From the NCBI RefSeq assembly GCF_028290105.1, contig NZ_JAQGKL010000231.1:1-59756 (forward strand): a DNA stretch of 59,756 bases, in the 5' to 3' direction. The stretch comes from Methylobacterium sp. (GTDB taxonomy: Bacteria; Pseudomonadota; Alphaproteobacteria; Rhizobiales; Beijerinckiaceae). A program made the position numbers and the translations under genes. Below are positions 40,878-49,077 of this stretch, one piece after another (positions within the stretch are counted from its first letter, which is position 1; each line of letters begins with the position of its first letter). The notes beneath the pieces were generated by a model. That model saw nothing but the letters and a program-made list of their open reading frames with translations, had not been told where the DNA came from and ran no database searches.

Positions 40878-41663
40878 CCCTTTACGCCCGCGCACGGGCT
40901 GCAGCACCTCGACCTGGCGGATGGGGCGGAGCTCCGCCAGGTCGTCGTGGTGCAGGAGCAGCACGCCCGCGGCCCCGGCGAGCTTGCGCGCCGCGGGGGT
41001 GAAGCCCGCATTCGAGACCACGGCCGCCATGTCGCCCGACCAGTAATGGGTCGCCGCCACGATCTCCTGGACGGCGCCGTTGCCGACGGGTTTCGCGTAG
41101 CGCTTGCACTGGACCACGAGGCGGATGCCCGCCTGCTCGGCGACGATGTCGGCACCCTGGTCGCCGCTGGCCTGGGTCGCGCGGGCCTGCCACCCGGCCT
41201 CCCGCAACCGGGCGGCGCAGTAGCGCTCGTAGGCGATGCCGTCCTCGGGCGCCTCGCTCTCGTCGGGAAGGTCGACGGCCGCCGCCACGCGCTCGATGAT
41301 TGCGAGGATGTCCTCCCAGAGGGCATCGTCGATCTCGGCCTGACCCCGGGCTTCGAGTTGCGGCACCACGGTCCGCTCGGCGAAATAGGCGCGCTCGCGG
41401 TCCCAGCCGTCGCGGATGAGGTTTCCGTAGGCGTCCACGAAGCATTCCTGCCGCCGCCGCAGGGCGAGGGTGCGGGCATGGCGCCGTGCCGTGGCGCGGA
41501 TCAGGCGCCGGATCCGGCGCGGCCGGTCGAGCCTGTGGAGCAGGATGCCGGCGACGAGGAGGCCGGTCGCCGTCGCGGCCGGTGTGCCGAACCAGAAGGC
41601 GAGGCCGCCGCCGATCACGGTCGTCCAGAACAGGCGCGCCACGAGGCGCGATCGGTCCGTCAT
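40857..41663 (-). CDS. Membrane-anchored Mrr-like restriction endonuclease domain protein
   Basis: 268 residues from ATG 41663. Two N-terminal hydrophobic segments (LFWTTVIGGGLAFWFG, ATGLLVAGILLHRL) precede a basic linker and a helical region. The C-terminal nuclease has the PD-(D/E)xK signature of Mrr: GIAYERYCAARLREAGW, then ASGDQGADIVAEQAGIRLVVQCKRYAKPVG, with Asp and the Q-x-K motif, and AVQEIVAATHYW. Soluble Mrr proteins cut modified DNA; membrane-anchored versions of this family are widespread and their role is poorly known. No methyltransferase gene is nearby, so classical restriction is not supported. Its 3' end overlaps zwf by 21 bases. Confidence 0.82.
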   Translation of the reverse strand: MTDRSRLVARLFWTTVIGGGLAFWFGTPAATATGLLVAGILLHRLDRPRRIRRLIRATARRHARTLALRRRQECFVDAYGNLIRDGWDRERAYFAERTVVPQLEARGQAEIDDALWEDILAIIERVAAAVDLPDESEAPEDGIAYERYCAARLREAGWQARATQASGDQGADIVAEQAGIRLVVQCKRYAKPVGNGAVQEIVAATHYWSGDMAAVVSNAGFTPAARKLAGAAGVLLLHHDDLAELRPIRQVEVLQPVRGRKGSTLVER

Positions 41664-42045
41664 GGTGATGGCCCAGTTCCGAGGGACGCGGCCCGCGCCC
41701 GGGACGGGGCGAGGCATCGGCGTCGTCGCGACGAACCGTGCCAGCCGGGTCTTGCGCGATCTCTAACGCGCGCGGAGGACGAGGATACGCATCCGGTCGG
41801 TGAAACGGGTCGGCACACGCACTCTAAGGCTCCGACGCCGCCGGTGCCCAGCATCGACAAGGTCCAGGCGCCATTTGTGCTTTGGCCAGGACCGCGATGG
41901 TCTGTCGAAGTCGCGATAATCCCGACAGTTCACAAGCTGTGGACAACGAAACGGCGACCGAGGCCGGGCCTCGGTCGCCGCTGATGATGCCTGCCTGCGC
42001 GGTGTCGGCGTGCCTGTCGTGACGGGCACGCCGCACGCGGTCGGG
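41664..42045. other. 382-base intergenic region upstream of the Mrr-like gene
   Basis: It contains the mucR terminator hairpin (41952-41980) and a DnaA-box-like TGTGGACAA (41938-41946, one mismatch). Nothing else stands out; short open frames here show no coding bias. Confidence 0.4.
41952..41980 (-). terminator. Perfect 13-bp hairpin terminator of mucR
   Basis: CGGCGACCGAGGC and GCCTCGGTCGCCG with a CGG loop, followed on the minus strand by TTTCGTT. It lies 65 bases past the mucR stop. Confidence 0.75.
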
Positions 42046-42540
42046 TCAGCCCTGCGCGGCGACCTTCGGACGGCGGCCACGCGGCGCCGGTGCGGCTTTC
42101 ACCTCCGGCTCAACGGCGGCATTGTCCTGCTTCCGGCGCTGCTGGCCGAGGCCCATGTTCTTGGCGAGCTCGGAACGGGCGGCCGCGTAGTTCGGCGCCA
42201 CCATCGGGTAGTCGCTCGCAAGGTTCCACTTGGTGCGGTACTGCTCGGGAGTCATGTCGTAGCGCGTCCGCAGATGGCGCTTGAGCGACTTGAACTTCTT
42301 CCCGTCCTCCAGGCAGATGATGTAGTCGGGCGTGATCGAACGCTTGACCGAGACGGCCGGCGTCAGCGGCTCCGGCTTCTCGTCGACGGCCGACTGGTTG
42401 AGCTTGCCCAAGGTCGCATGGACCGAGCTGATCAGCGCCGGCAGATCCGCGATCGGAACCGAGTTGTTGCTGACGAACGCCGACACGATGTCGGCGGCCA
42501 ATTCGATGAAGTCCGGTAGAATTTCGTCTTCTGCTGTCAT
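42046..42540 (-). CDS. MucR/Ros family zinc-finger transcriptional regulator
   Basis: 164 residues from ATG 42540. The N-terminal helical domain (about 7-55) mediates oligomerisation. The C-terminal Ros/MucR DNA-binding domain reads YIICLEDGKKFKSLKRHL with Cys76, Asp79 and His89, then YDMTPEQYRTKWNLASDYPMVAPNYAAAR. After His89 comes R-T-R-Y where Ros has the second His, so the canonical fourth ligand seems missing, as in zinc-free MucR-like proteins. MucR binds AT-rich DNA like an H-NS and controls polysaccharide, motility, cell-cycle and symbiosis genes. Its own long AT-rich upstream region suggests autoregulation. Confidence 0.93.
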   Translation of the reverse strand: MTAEDEILPDFIELAADIVSAFVSNNSVPIADLPALISSVHATLGKLNQSAVDEKPEPLTPAVSVKRSITPDYIICLEDGKKFKSLKRHLRTRYDMTPEQYRTKWNLASDYPMVAPNYAAARSELAKNMGLGQQRRKQDNAAVEPEVKAAPAPRGRRPKVAAQG

Positions 42541-43126
42541 CCCACACCCCTGGTTGTAGACACGTTGCGCAGCTGGCGCCGGATAGGGCACCTTCAAGCA
42601 GTCAGGCCGCGCGTTGATGATTGTGACTTACCGCCTACTATGACGTTGCAAACAAAATCGCAAGAGCAGGCTAGAGTTTTCGTGATGTGAGTTGTCTTCG
42701 ACCTTAATTGATCCAGAATGTCTCAAATGCTTCGTCGTCATTGCGGAAATCCCGCCACGAACTTGCATACAATTCGGGATTTTCGCCCAGCCAGAGCGAA
42801 ATTCTCCGTCGAAGATTGGGACCTTGCTCAAATGTTTAGGTTTAAATTCATACCAAAGAACGCAAACAGCTCAGGTTTGAACGATAAGCGCTCAGTCGTT
42901 TAGCCGACTTGAGCACTTCCGACTCAAATACGCTCGCCGTCTCGATCTGATCTTTTACAGCTCAAAAATACAAAGTACGATTTTGAGCGCGGCCGGACTC
43001 AACGCCGTACCGAAAAGTTTTTCGACGTTTTCCAAAGGCTGTGTCGCCGGAAAACCACTTAGGCGGTGCGGGACCTGCGTCTTCGCATCAAGGATGCACG
43101 AAGTTGTGATGTTAGGGTTGTGACAA
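42541..43126. other. AT-rich 586-base region upstream of mucR
   Basis: The strongest base-composition break in the window: 42600-43120 is far more AT-rich than the surrounding 70% GC sequence, with many T-A steps and A/T tracts. Small open frames on both strands (42628-42831 minus; 42692-42903 plus) use codons unlike the neighbours and are probably not genes. The best explanation is a regulatory region bound by MucR or another AT-binding nucleoid protein. Remnant foreign DNA is the alternative. Confidence 0.6.
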
Positions 43127-43822
43127 TTATTCCGGGTTGTTTGTACGGGAGCGCGGCCCGTAGGACTTGAAGCGCTCGACCGTTCGCCAGATCTCGTCGT
43201 CGGGCAGGATGACGGGCGCCCCGACTTGAAGGGCCACCGCGTATTGGCGGCAGAGGGCTTCCATCTCGACAGCGACCCAGAGCGCCTTTTGCAGGTCAGA
43301 ACCCGCCGCGATCATGCCGTGATTGGCCAGGAGGCACCCGGTCCGGCCCTCCAGAGCGAGGAGGGCGGCCTGGGATAATTCCTGTGTTCCATAGGGCGCG
43401 TAGGGCGCACAGCGGATCGTAGGGCCTCCCACGGCCGCGATCATGTAATGCACCGCCGGGATCTCGCGGCCGCAGATCGCAAAGGCTGTGCAATGGGTCG
43501 GATGGGCATGAACCACGGCGCCGATTTCCGGCCGTGCCGCCAGGATGTCGCGGTGGAAACGCCATTCGGAGGAGGGGCTCAGCGCGTGCCTGAAGCCGCC
43601 GTCCCAGGTCATCGGCACGATGTCCTCGGGCCGCAGCCGCTCGGCAGGGATGCCCGACGGGGTCACGAGGAAACCGTCATCGAACCGCACGGAGACGTTG
43701 CCCGAGGTGCCCTGGCTCAGGCCGAGGGCCAGGAGATCGCGCATCGCCCCGACGAGGCCGGCGCGCACCGCCTCCTCCGACCGGATGTCGGCTGAACCCT
43801 GCGGGGGGAGGGAGGTTTGCAT
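43127..43822 (-). CDS. Class II aldolase/adducin family protein (FucA-like)
   Basis: 231 residues from ATG 43822, with GGAG upstream. The zinc-dependent class II aldolase fold shows LSQGTSGNVSVRFDDGFLVTPSG, SSEWRFHRDILAARPEIGAVVHAHPTHC with the His-x-His metal pair, and LLANHGMIAAG with the third His. FucA-type enzymes cleave fuculose-1-phosphate or related sugar phosphates to DHAP and an aldehyde; the substrate is not determined here. A separate gene, divergent from pat. Confidence 0.88.
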   Translation of the reverse strand: MQTSLPPQGSADIRSEEAVRAGLVGAMRDLLALGLSQGTSGNVSVRFDDGFLVTPSGIPAERLRPEDIVPMTWDGGFRHALSPSSEWRFHRDILAARPEIGAVVHAHPTHCTAFAICGREIPAVHYMIAAVGGPTIRCAPYAPYGTQELSQAALLALEGRTGCLLANHGMIAAGSDLQKALWVAVEMEALCRQYAVALQVGAPVILPDDEIWRTVERFKSYGPRSRTNNPE

Positions 43823-43942
43823 GCGGATCTCCGGGGCTTGGGCCCTGCATCGTTGGCGCGGCCGGTCTATAACACTCCGTACCGGACATCCGCGTCCTCT
43901 CCCGGGTTCAATCCATCCCGTTCGATCCGAAAGTCTCGACCC

Positions 43943-43977
43943 AGGAGTTTCCAGCCATGACGCCGTCCGCTCGATGA
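43943..43977 (+). promoter_or_regulatory. Translation initiation region of pat with upstream mini-ORF
   Basis: AGGAG (43943-43947) lies 9 bases before ATG 43957. That ATG opens a six-codon ORF (MTPSAR) whose TGA (43975-43977) overlaps the pat ATG (43974-43976) as ATGA. The pat start itself has no Shine-Dalgarno, so its translation probably depends on re-initiation after the mini-ORF. Confidence 0.6.
43957..43977 (+). CDS. Six-codon upstream ORF (MTPSAR) of pat
   Basis: A very short ORF with a strong ribosome site, in a different frame from pat and overlapping its start by ATGA. It may act as a translational coupler or leader peptide. No sensory codons (rare, repeated amino acids) are visible in it, so attenuation is not indicated. 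Whether it is truly translated cannot be told from sequence. Confidence 0.35.
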   Translation: MTPSAR

Positions 43978-46601
43978 GCACCTACCGCTTCGAAGCACTG
44001 GTCGCGCCCCGCGCCATCGCGCTCGTGGGGTTGGAGGACGGTCCCGATGGGCTCGCGGCGGCGGCATTGGCCAATCTGCGTCGGGCCGGGTTTCCAGGCA
44101 TCGTGCGGTGTATCGGCTCCGACCCCGCGGCGGGCGAAGTCGCGAGCCTCGCCGACCTCCCGGAGGCGCCGGACCTCGTGGTTCTGGCCACGCCCGCGCC
44201 GGAGATTGCCGACCAGGTGGCGTTGGCCGGGCAACGCGGCGCCGCCGCCGCGATCATCCTGACGCCGGACGTCACCGAGGCGGTCTGCGAGGCGGCCCGG
44301 GCCGAGGCCCGCCGGCACGGCTTGCGCCTACTCGGCCCCGGCAGCATTGGCCTCGCGGTGCCCGCCGCGCACCTCGACGCCAGCCTGCTCGCCCAACCGC
44401 CGAAGGCCGGCGACCTCGCCCTCGTCTCGCAATCCGGTACGGTCGCGGCCGGGATCGTGGCCTGGGCAGCCCGGCGCGACGTCGGCTTCTCCGCCGTCCT
44501 GTCGCTCGGCATCGCCTGCGACATCGACGTGGCCGACTGTCTCGACCACTTCGCCGCCGACATCCGCACCCGCGCGATCCTGCTCTCCCTCGACGTGGTG
44601 GTGGACGCGCGCAAGTTCATGTCGGCCGCCCGCGCGGCGGCGCGCGCCAAGCCGGTCGTCATCCTTCGCGCCGGCCGGCATCGCGCGTCGCCGCGCCGCA
44701 GCATCACCCATACGGGGGCGCTCGCCCGGCCCGATGCCGTCTACGAGGCCGCCTTCCGCCGGGCCGGCCTCCTCTCCGTCGACAGCCTCGATGCGATGTT
44801 CTCCGCAGTCGAGACCCTCGGGCGTCAGCGGCCCTTCCCCGGCCAGCGCCTCGCCATCCTCGGCAACGGGCGCGGCATCGGTGCGCTGGCGGCCGACCAC
44901 CTCGCCGACCAGGGCGGAACGCTGGCGGCGGCCGGCGCCCTGGGCAACCCGGTGGACCTCGGGGTCGCTGCGGGTCCCAAGGCCTATGCCGACGCGCTGG
45001 CGCCCCTGCTCGCCGATTCCGGCAACGACGCGGTCCTGGCGGTACACGTACCCACCGCGCGCTCGGACAGCGCGGAGGTCGCCGCCTCGATCGCCGACAC
45101 GGTGACGCGAGTGCGCCGGGAGACCGGGCGCAAGAAGCCGGTCTTCGCGGTCACGATCGGCGAGGAGGCCGACGCCGCGAGCCGCCTGGCCGAAGCCGGC
45201 ATCCCGCGCTTTGCCACCGATTCCGATGCGGTCGAAGGCTTCCTCCACCTCGTGCGCTACCGCGAGGCACAGGACGACCTGATGCGCACGCCGGATTCGC
45301 TGCCCCGCGATTTCTCCCCCGACGTCGAGACCGCCCGCGCCATCGTGGCCCGCGCCTTGAGCGACGGCCAGACCTGGCTCGACCCAGTGGCGGTGTCGGA
45401 CCTGCTCGCCGCCTACCGCATCGACAGCGTGCCGCTGACGCTGGCCCCCGATATCGATGCGGCGGCCACCGCCGCCTGGAGCATCATCGCCACGGGGGGC
45501 GCGGTGGCGCTGAAGGTCGTCTCCCCCGACATCGTGCACAAATCCGACGTCGGAGGCGTGCGCCTCGACCTCACCAGTGAGGCCGACGTGCGTGCGGCCG
45601 CCGCCGACATCATCGCCCGGGCCCGCCGCCTCGCGCCGGATGCGCGCATCACGGGTTTTGCCGTGCAGCCGATGATCCGGCGGGGCAAGCAGCGCGAACT
45701 CATCGCGGGCCTGGCCGAGGATCCGACCTTCGGACCCGTCGTGGTGTTCGGGCGCGGCGGCACCGCCGTCGAGGTCATCGACGACCGGGCGCTCGGCTTG
45801 CCGCCCCTGGACCTGCGGCTCGCCTCCGATCTCATCGACCGCACCCGCGTGGCGCGGCGGCTGGCGGCCTACCGCGACGTACCGGCGGTGGACCGGCACG
45901 CGGTCGCCCTGGTTCTCGTCAAGCTCGCGCAACTGGCGGCCGATTGCCCGGAGGTGCGCGAACTCGACATCAATCCGCTGCTCGCCGACGAAACCGGAGC
46001 GCTCGCCCTCGACGCCCGCGTGATGGTGGCGCCCGAGAGTGCGGGCGCGCGCGCGCGCGGCACCTCTCACCCGCGCTTCGCCATCCGGCCCTATCCGGTG
46101 GAGTGGGAACGCCAGCTGACCCTCAAGGGCGAAACGGTGACGGTGCGCCCGGTGCGGCCCGAGGACGAAGCCTTGTTCCTCACCTTCTTTCAGTCCGTCA
46201 GTGCCGAGGACCTGCGCCTGCGCTTCTTTGCGCCGGTCCGCGACTTCAACCATGCCTTCCTGGCCAAGCTCACGCAGCTCGACTACTCGCGCGCCATCGC
46301 CTTCGTGGCCATCGACGCGACGAGCGGCCTGATGCTCGGCGCCGTCCGCCTGCACGCCGACGCCAATCACCGGAGCGGCGAGTACGCCATTCTCATCCAC
46401 GGCGATCGCAAGGGCACCGGCCTCGGCCACGCCCTCATGAGTCTGATGATCGACTGGGCGCAGATCGAAGGCCTGGCGCGGGTGGAAGGCACGGTGCTGC
46501 GCGAGAACCGGCCGATGCTCGCCGTATGCCGGCAGCTCGGCTTCACCGCGCGGCCGGACACGGAGGATCCCGGCGTGGTGAAGGTGTCGCTCGCCTTGTA
46601 G
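43974..46601 (+). CDS. Pat-type bifunctional acyl-CoA synthetase-like / GNAT protein acetyltransferase
   Basis: 875 residues. A CoA-binding Rossmann domain (about 1-130), a succinyl-CoA ligase-like region with SQSGTVAAGIV (about 150-290) and an ATP-grasp domain with AYRIDSVPLTL and ALKVVSPDIVHKSDVGGVRLDL (about 480-690) precede a C-terminal GNAT domain (about 700-875) with DRKGTGLGHAL as the acetyl-CoA P-loop. In Salmonella and Rhodopseudomonas, Pat acetylates and thereby inactivates acetyl-CoA synthetase and other enzymes. The THTGALA motif keeps the His that NDP-forming acyl-CoA synthetases use; in Pat enzymes it is reported to be lost, so synthetase activity cannot be excluded. A six-codon ORF precedes the start. 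Confidence 0.9.
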   Translation: MSTYRFEALVAPRAIALVGLEDGPDGLAAAALANLRRAGFPGIVRCIGSDPAAGEVASLADLPEAPDLVVLATPAPEIADQVALAGQRGAAAAIILTPDVTEAVCEAARAEARRHGLRLLGPGSIGLAVPAAHLDASLLAQPPKAGDLALVSQSGTVAAGIVAWAARRDVGFSAVLSLGIACDIDVADCLDHFAADIRTRAILLSLDVVVDARKFMSAARAAARAKPVVILRAGRHRASPRRSITHTGALARPDAVYEAAFRRAGLLSVDSLDAMFSAVETLGRQRPFPGQRLAILGNGRGIGALAADHLADQGGTLAAAGALGNPVDLGVAAGPKAYADALAPLLADSGNDAVLAVHVPTARSDSAEVAASIADTVTRVRRETGRKKPVFAVTIGEEADAASRLAEAGIPRFATDSDAVEGFLHLVRYREAQDDLMRTPDSLPRDFSPDVETARAIVARALSDGQTWLDPVAVSDLLAAYRIDSVPLTLAPDIDAAATAAWSIIATGGAVALKVVSPDIVHKSDVGGVRLDLTSEADVRAAAADIIARARRLAPDARITGFAVQPMIRRGKQRELIAGLAEDPTFGPVVVFGRGGTAVEVIDDRALGLPPLDLRLASDLIDRTRVARRLAAYRDVPAVDRHAVALVLVKLAQLAADCPEVRELDINPLLADETGALALDARVMVAPESAGARARGTSHPRFAIRPYPVEWERQLTLKGETVTVRPVRPEDEALFLTFFQSVSAEDLRLRFFAPVRDFNHAFLAKLTQLDYSRAIAFVAIDATSGLMLGAVRLHADANHRSGEYAILIHGDRKGTGLGHALMSLMIDWAQIEGLARVEGTVLRENRPMLAVCRQLGFTARPDTEDPGVVKVSLAL

Positions 46602-47002
46602 CGCCGCCCCGTCGCGCGGATGCGTGCGGTTGTCGGCGTCCTCAGGAGCGGGCGCGATGAACCGGTGCCGGGGCCTTCGACGCCGCGATCCGCCGGGAGG
46701 AAGTCGGCCGGGAGACAAATGTCCTCCCGAATCGCCGGGCCATACGGTCGAGCCGATCCGGAGGAAAGTCTTCGCGTCGGCCAGCGGCCCGGCCCGGTGG
46801 CCGATGATGACTTTACAATCGGTTTGCAAAATCGGCGGGCATCGGGTAGACAGACGTCATCAACCCAGCGGCGGACTTTGTTGGATCTGACTTCGGTGAG
46901 AAGTCGGTGGCCTCGATGTACCGCTCTGGTTCGATGACGGAGACGGCCGCGCACGATCGCGTGGACCTCCGGCAAATAAGCCCGCAAGGGCGAAGGAATA
47001 TG
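46602..47002. other. Intergenic region and leader of the cold shock gene
   Basis: 401 bases. The 3' part, next to the csp start, contains a small hairpin GCCC-GCAA-GGGC (46980-46991) directly before the Shine-Dalgarno AAGGA (46993-46997). Long structured 5' leaders are common for cold-shock mRNAs. An open frame at 46657-46890 has low coding quality and is not called. Confidence 0.4.
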
Positions 47003-47212
47003 ATGGCTGTCGGTACTGTTAAGTGGTTCAACGAGACTAAGGGTTTCGGTTTCATCCAGCCGGATAACGGCGGCAACGACGTGTTCGTGCACATTTCGGC
47101 TGTCGAGCGCGCCGGCCTTCGTGGCCTCGCCGAAGGCCAGAAGGTCTCGTACGAGATGGAAACTGACAAGCGCAGCGGCAAGCAGTCCGCCGGCAGCCTC
47201 CAGACCGTCTGA
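47003..47212 (+). CDS. Cold shock protein (CspA family)
   Basis: 69 residues from ATG 47003 (ATG 47000 adjacent). The OB fold carries both RNA-binding motifs: KGFGFIQPD (RNP1) and VFVHIS (RNP2), with [15 protein letters not shown] at the start and [11 protein letters not shown] at the end. Csp proteins melt mRNA structure at low temperature. The gene is preceded by a long leader and followed by a strong hairpin terminator. Confidence 0.97.
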   Translation: MAVGTVKWFNETKGFGFIQPDNGGNDVFVHISAVERAGLRGLAEGQKVSYEMETDKRSGKQSAGSLQTV

Positions 47213-47253
47213 TCGTGACGGGCTCCCGCTTCAGGGAGCTCAGTCCGTTTCAA

Positions 47254-47281
47254 AAGCCGCTTCCCGGAAGGGAGGCGGCTT
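47254..47281 (+). terminator. Terminator of the cold shock gene
   Basis: AAGCCGC and GCGGCTT form a 7-bp stem, with a further TTCCC/GGGAG-type inner pairing, followed by the T-rich GCTTGTGTTT. Confidence 0.7.
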
Positions 47282-47383
47282 GCTTGTGTTTCAGGTCTCC
47301 CGTGAGCCGGGAGGCTTGATCTTCGCTTCATCACTCTCGGGGAGCGTGCGCCGCGTGCGGCCTCCCGCATAACAGGATTCTGT

Positions 47384-47746
47384 GTGAGCCAATTCAACCC
47401 GAACTCGATGACCGACCGCCTCAAGGCCGCTAACGAAGCCCGCGCCGCCGCGCTGGCGCGTTTCCGCGATCGTCCGCCGGCAGATGATCCGGTCGTCGTC
47501 GCTCGCAAGGCAGAGCGCGCCCAGATCGCGCGGGAGCGGGAAATCCGCGTTGCCGCACGGGAGCAGGCCCGGCTCGAGGCGGAAGCCCAGCGGGCTGCCG
47601 AGGCCGAGGCCGAGCGCGAGCGGCTCGCCGCTGAGGAAGCGCGTTCCGCCGAGGAGAAGATCGCTCAGGCCGCGGCCGCGCGTCTGGAGCAGAAGGCGCA
47701 GCGCGATGCGCGTTACGCCGCACGCAAGGCCAAGGCGCGCCGCTGA
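47384..47746 (+). CDS. DUF6481 family protein
   Basis: 120 residues from GTG 47384, preceded by AGGA with 6-base spacing. The N-terminus MSQFNPNSMTDRLKAANEARAAALARFRDRP fits DUF6481 as I remember it (residues 1-31), and the rest is a long charged helix rich in Ala, Glu, Arg, likely a coiled coil. Basic C-terminal tail. Function unknown. It lies after the csp gene and its terminator and is followed by two hairpins. Confidence 0.7.
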   Translation: MSQFNPNSMTDRLKAANEARAAALARFRDRPPADDPVVVARKAERAQIAREREIRVAAREQARLEAEAQRAAEAEAERERLAAEEARSAEEKIAQAAAARLEQKAQRDARYAARKAKARR

Positions 47747-47760
47747 GCGCCATCACGTCC

Positions 47761-47808
47761 TGAGCGCGCGGCGCTCAGATCCGAGACGGGTTCCACAGAG
47801 CCCGTCTC
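47761..47808 (+). terminator. Double hairpin after the DUF6481 gene
   Basis: TGAGCGC-GCG-GCGCTCA (47761-47777) and GAGACGGG-loop-CCCGTCTC (47783-47808), the second followed by ATTCT. Likely transcript end. Confidence 0.55.
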
Positions 47809-47884
47809 ATTCTCGGTTGGCCGTATTCGGCTGCCCGTCGTGGCGCGCCCTGCGCGTCCGACATTGATTTCGGAGACGCCTGTC

Positions 47885-48079
47885 ATGTCCCACAAGTTCA
47901 AGATTGGCCAGCGCGTGCGCCGGGCCCAGATCGGCTACGCCGCGAGCAAGGTCGATTCGACCGACGTCTTCGAGGTCGTGCGTCTCGTCCCCGAGGATCA
48001 GACCGGCGAACCGTTCTACCGCATCAAGTCAGGCTCCACCGAGCGCGCCGTGCGCGAAGGCGAGATCACGGAGGTCTGA
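47885..48079 (+). CDS. Small hypothetical protein, possible SH3-like beta barrel
   Basis: 64 residues from ATG 47885. KFKIGQRVRRAQIG, DVFEVVRLVPEDQTGEPFYRIKSG and ERAVREGEITEV read as the beta strands of a small barrel. Small and highly charged, with no cysteine. Function unknown; it may be linked to the csp neighbourhood. An ATG-proximal ribosome site is weak. A strong T-rich terminator follows. Confidence 0.65.
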   Translation: MSHKFKIGQRVRRAQIGYAASKVDSTDVFEVVRLVPEDQTGEPFYRIKSGSTERAVREGEITEV

Positions 48080-48122
48080 GCCGCCCGCGCCCGCATCGGG
48101 AAGTCACAGGCTTTTCCATAGT

Positions 48123-48164
48123 CAGCTCCCTCGCCCGCCAACGGGAGAGGGAGCTGAATTTTTT
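48123..48164 (+). terminator. Rho-independent terminator with T6
   Basis: CAGCTCCCTC and GAGGGAGCTG (10-bp perfect stem), followed by AATTTTTTAG. It lies between the small gene and the convergent L,D-transpeptidase gene, and the last bases overlap the latter's stop. Confidence 0.8.
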
Positions 48165-49077
48165 AGCTCAGCACCACCACGCGGCTGCCGATCTCGACGC
48201 GGCCGTAGAGGTCGATCACGTCCTGGTTGATCATCCGGATGCAGCCCGACGAGACGCTCTTGCCGATCGAATCCGGCTCCAGGGTGCCGTGGATGCGGTA
48301 TAGCGTGTCCTTGTTGCCCTGCCAGAGATAATGGGCGCGTGCGCCGAGCGGGTTGTGCGAGCCGCCGGGAACGCCGAGGCCGCTCTGGAGCTGCGAGACG
48401 GAATTCGCCAGCTTCGGCGTGCGGGCGATCATCTCCTTTGGCGGATACCAGTCAGGCCACATCTGCTTCGAGTTCACCGTCGAGGCACCGGACCAGGAGA
48501 AACCCTGCTTGCCGACGCCGACGCCGTAGCGCCGCGCCCGGCCGTTGGGCTGGACCAGGACGAGGTGGTGCGCGCGCGGGTCGATCACGATGGTGCCCGG
48601 GGGCTCCGAGCCCGTGTAGGCGATTTCCTGGCGCAGGAAGGACGGGTTCGTCTTGCGCCAGTTGAAGGCGTAGACCGGGAACGGCTCGTCGGTGATCGCC
48701 GCGTAGGCGCGATTGTAGTCGATCGGACCGTTGTCGATGGGCTTGGCGGGCGCCGCCTGCTGGGCCGAGGCCGGCGGGACCTGACGCGGCGCGTAGACGT
48801 CGGCATCCGGATCGGGCGCCCGGCCGCGCTGAGCGCCCATGCGGTCCAGGTTGCGATCGGCGCCGCGCTCCGAATAGGGCACGTACTGACCGCCGCGCCG
48901 ACGGTAGAGCCGGCCCATCTCGTCCCGGTAGAGACGCTCGTCGTCGTAGGGGACGTCGGCGTCGATGCCGTCGTCGAAGGGACCACGCGCCTGCGCGAGG
49001 GCGGAGCCGATGGGCGTGAGGAGCGCGAGGGTCGTGGTCGCTCCCGTGAGAAGCGTGCGGCGGGTCGTTTCGGACAT
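48163..49077 (-). CDS. L,D-transpeptidase (ErfK/YbiS/YcfS/YnhG)
   Basis: 304 residues. The N-terminus SETTRRTLLTGATTTLALL is a twin-arginine-type signal, so Tat export is likely. A Pro- and Arg-rich linker (about 70-110) leads to the YkuD domain with the active-site motif HGTLEPDSIGKSVSSGCIRM, in which the Cys of SSGCIRM attacks peptidoglycan stem peptides to form 3-3 cross-links or attach proteins. Acts in the periplasm. No operon partner. Confidence 0.94.
   Translation of the reverse strand: MSETTRRTLLTGATTTLALLTPIGSALAQARGPFDDGIDADVPYDDERLYRDEMGRLYRRRGGQYVPYSERGADRNLDRMGAQRGRAPDPDADVYAPRQVPPASAQQAAPAKPIDNGPIDYNRAYAAITDEPFPVYAFNWRKTNPSFLRQEIAYTGSEPPGTIVIDPRAHHLVLVQPNGRARRYGVGVGKQGFSWSGASTVNSKQMWPDWYPPKEMIARTPKLANSVSQLQSGLGVPGGSHNPLGARAHYLWQGNKDTLYRIHGTLEPDSIGKSVSSGCIRMINQDVIDLYGRVEIGSRVVVLS

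Noticed and set aside
41938..41946. TGTGGACAA, one mismatch from a DnaA box
   Set aside because: A single 9-mer with one mismatch; there is no cluster of boxes, AT-rich unwinding region or replication gene nearby.
42628..42903. Short open frames in the AT-rich region upstream of mucR
   Set aside because: Codon use differs completely from the genome and no family resemblance is seen. AT-rich DNA gives such frames by chance, although a short foreign remnant cannot be fully excluded.
44328..46829. A long minus-strand open frame opposite pat
   Set aside because: Antisense shadow of pat; no start signal or family motif.
46657..46890. Open frame MNRCRGLRRRDPPG... before the cold shock gene
   Set aside because: Poor codon bias, no ribosome site, and it lies in the likely leader/promoter region of the csp gene.
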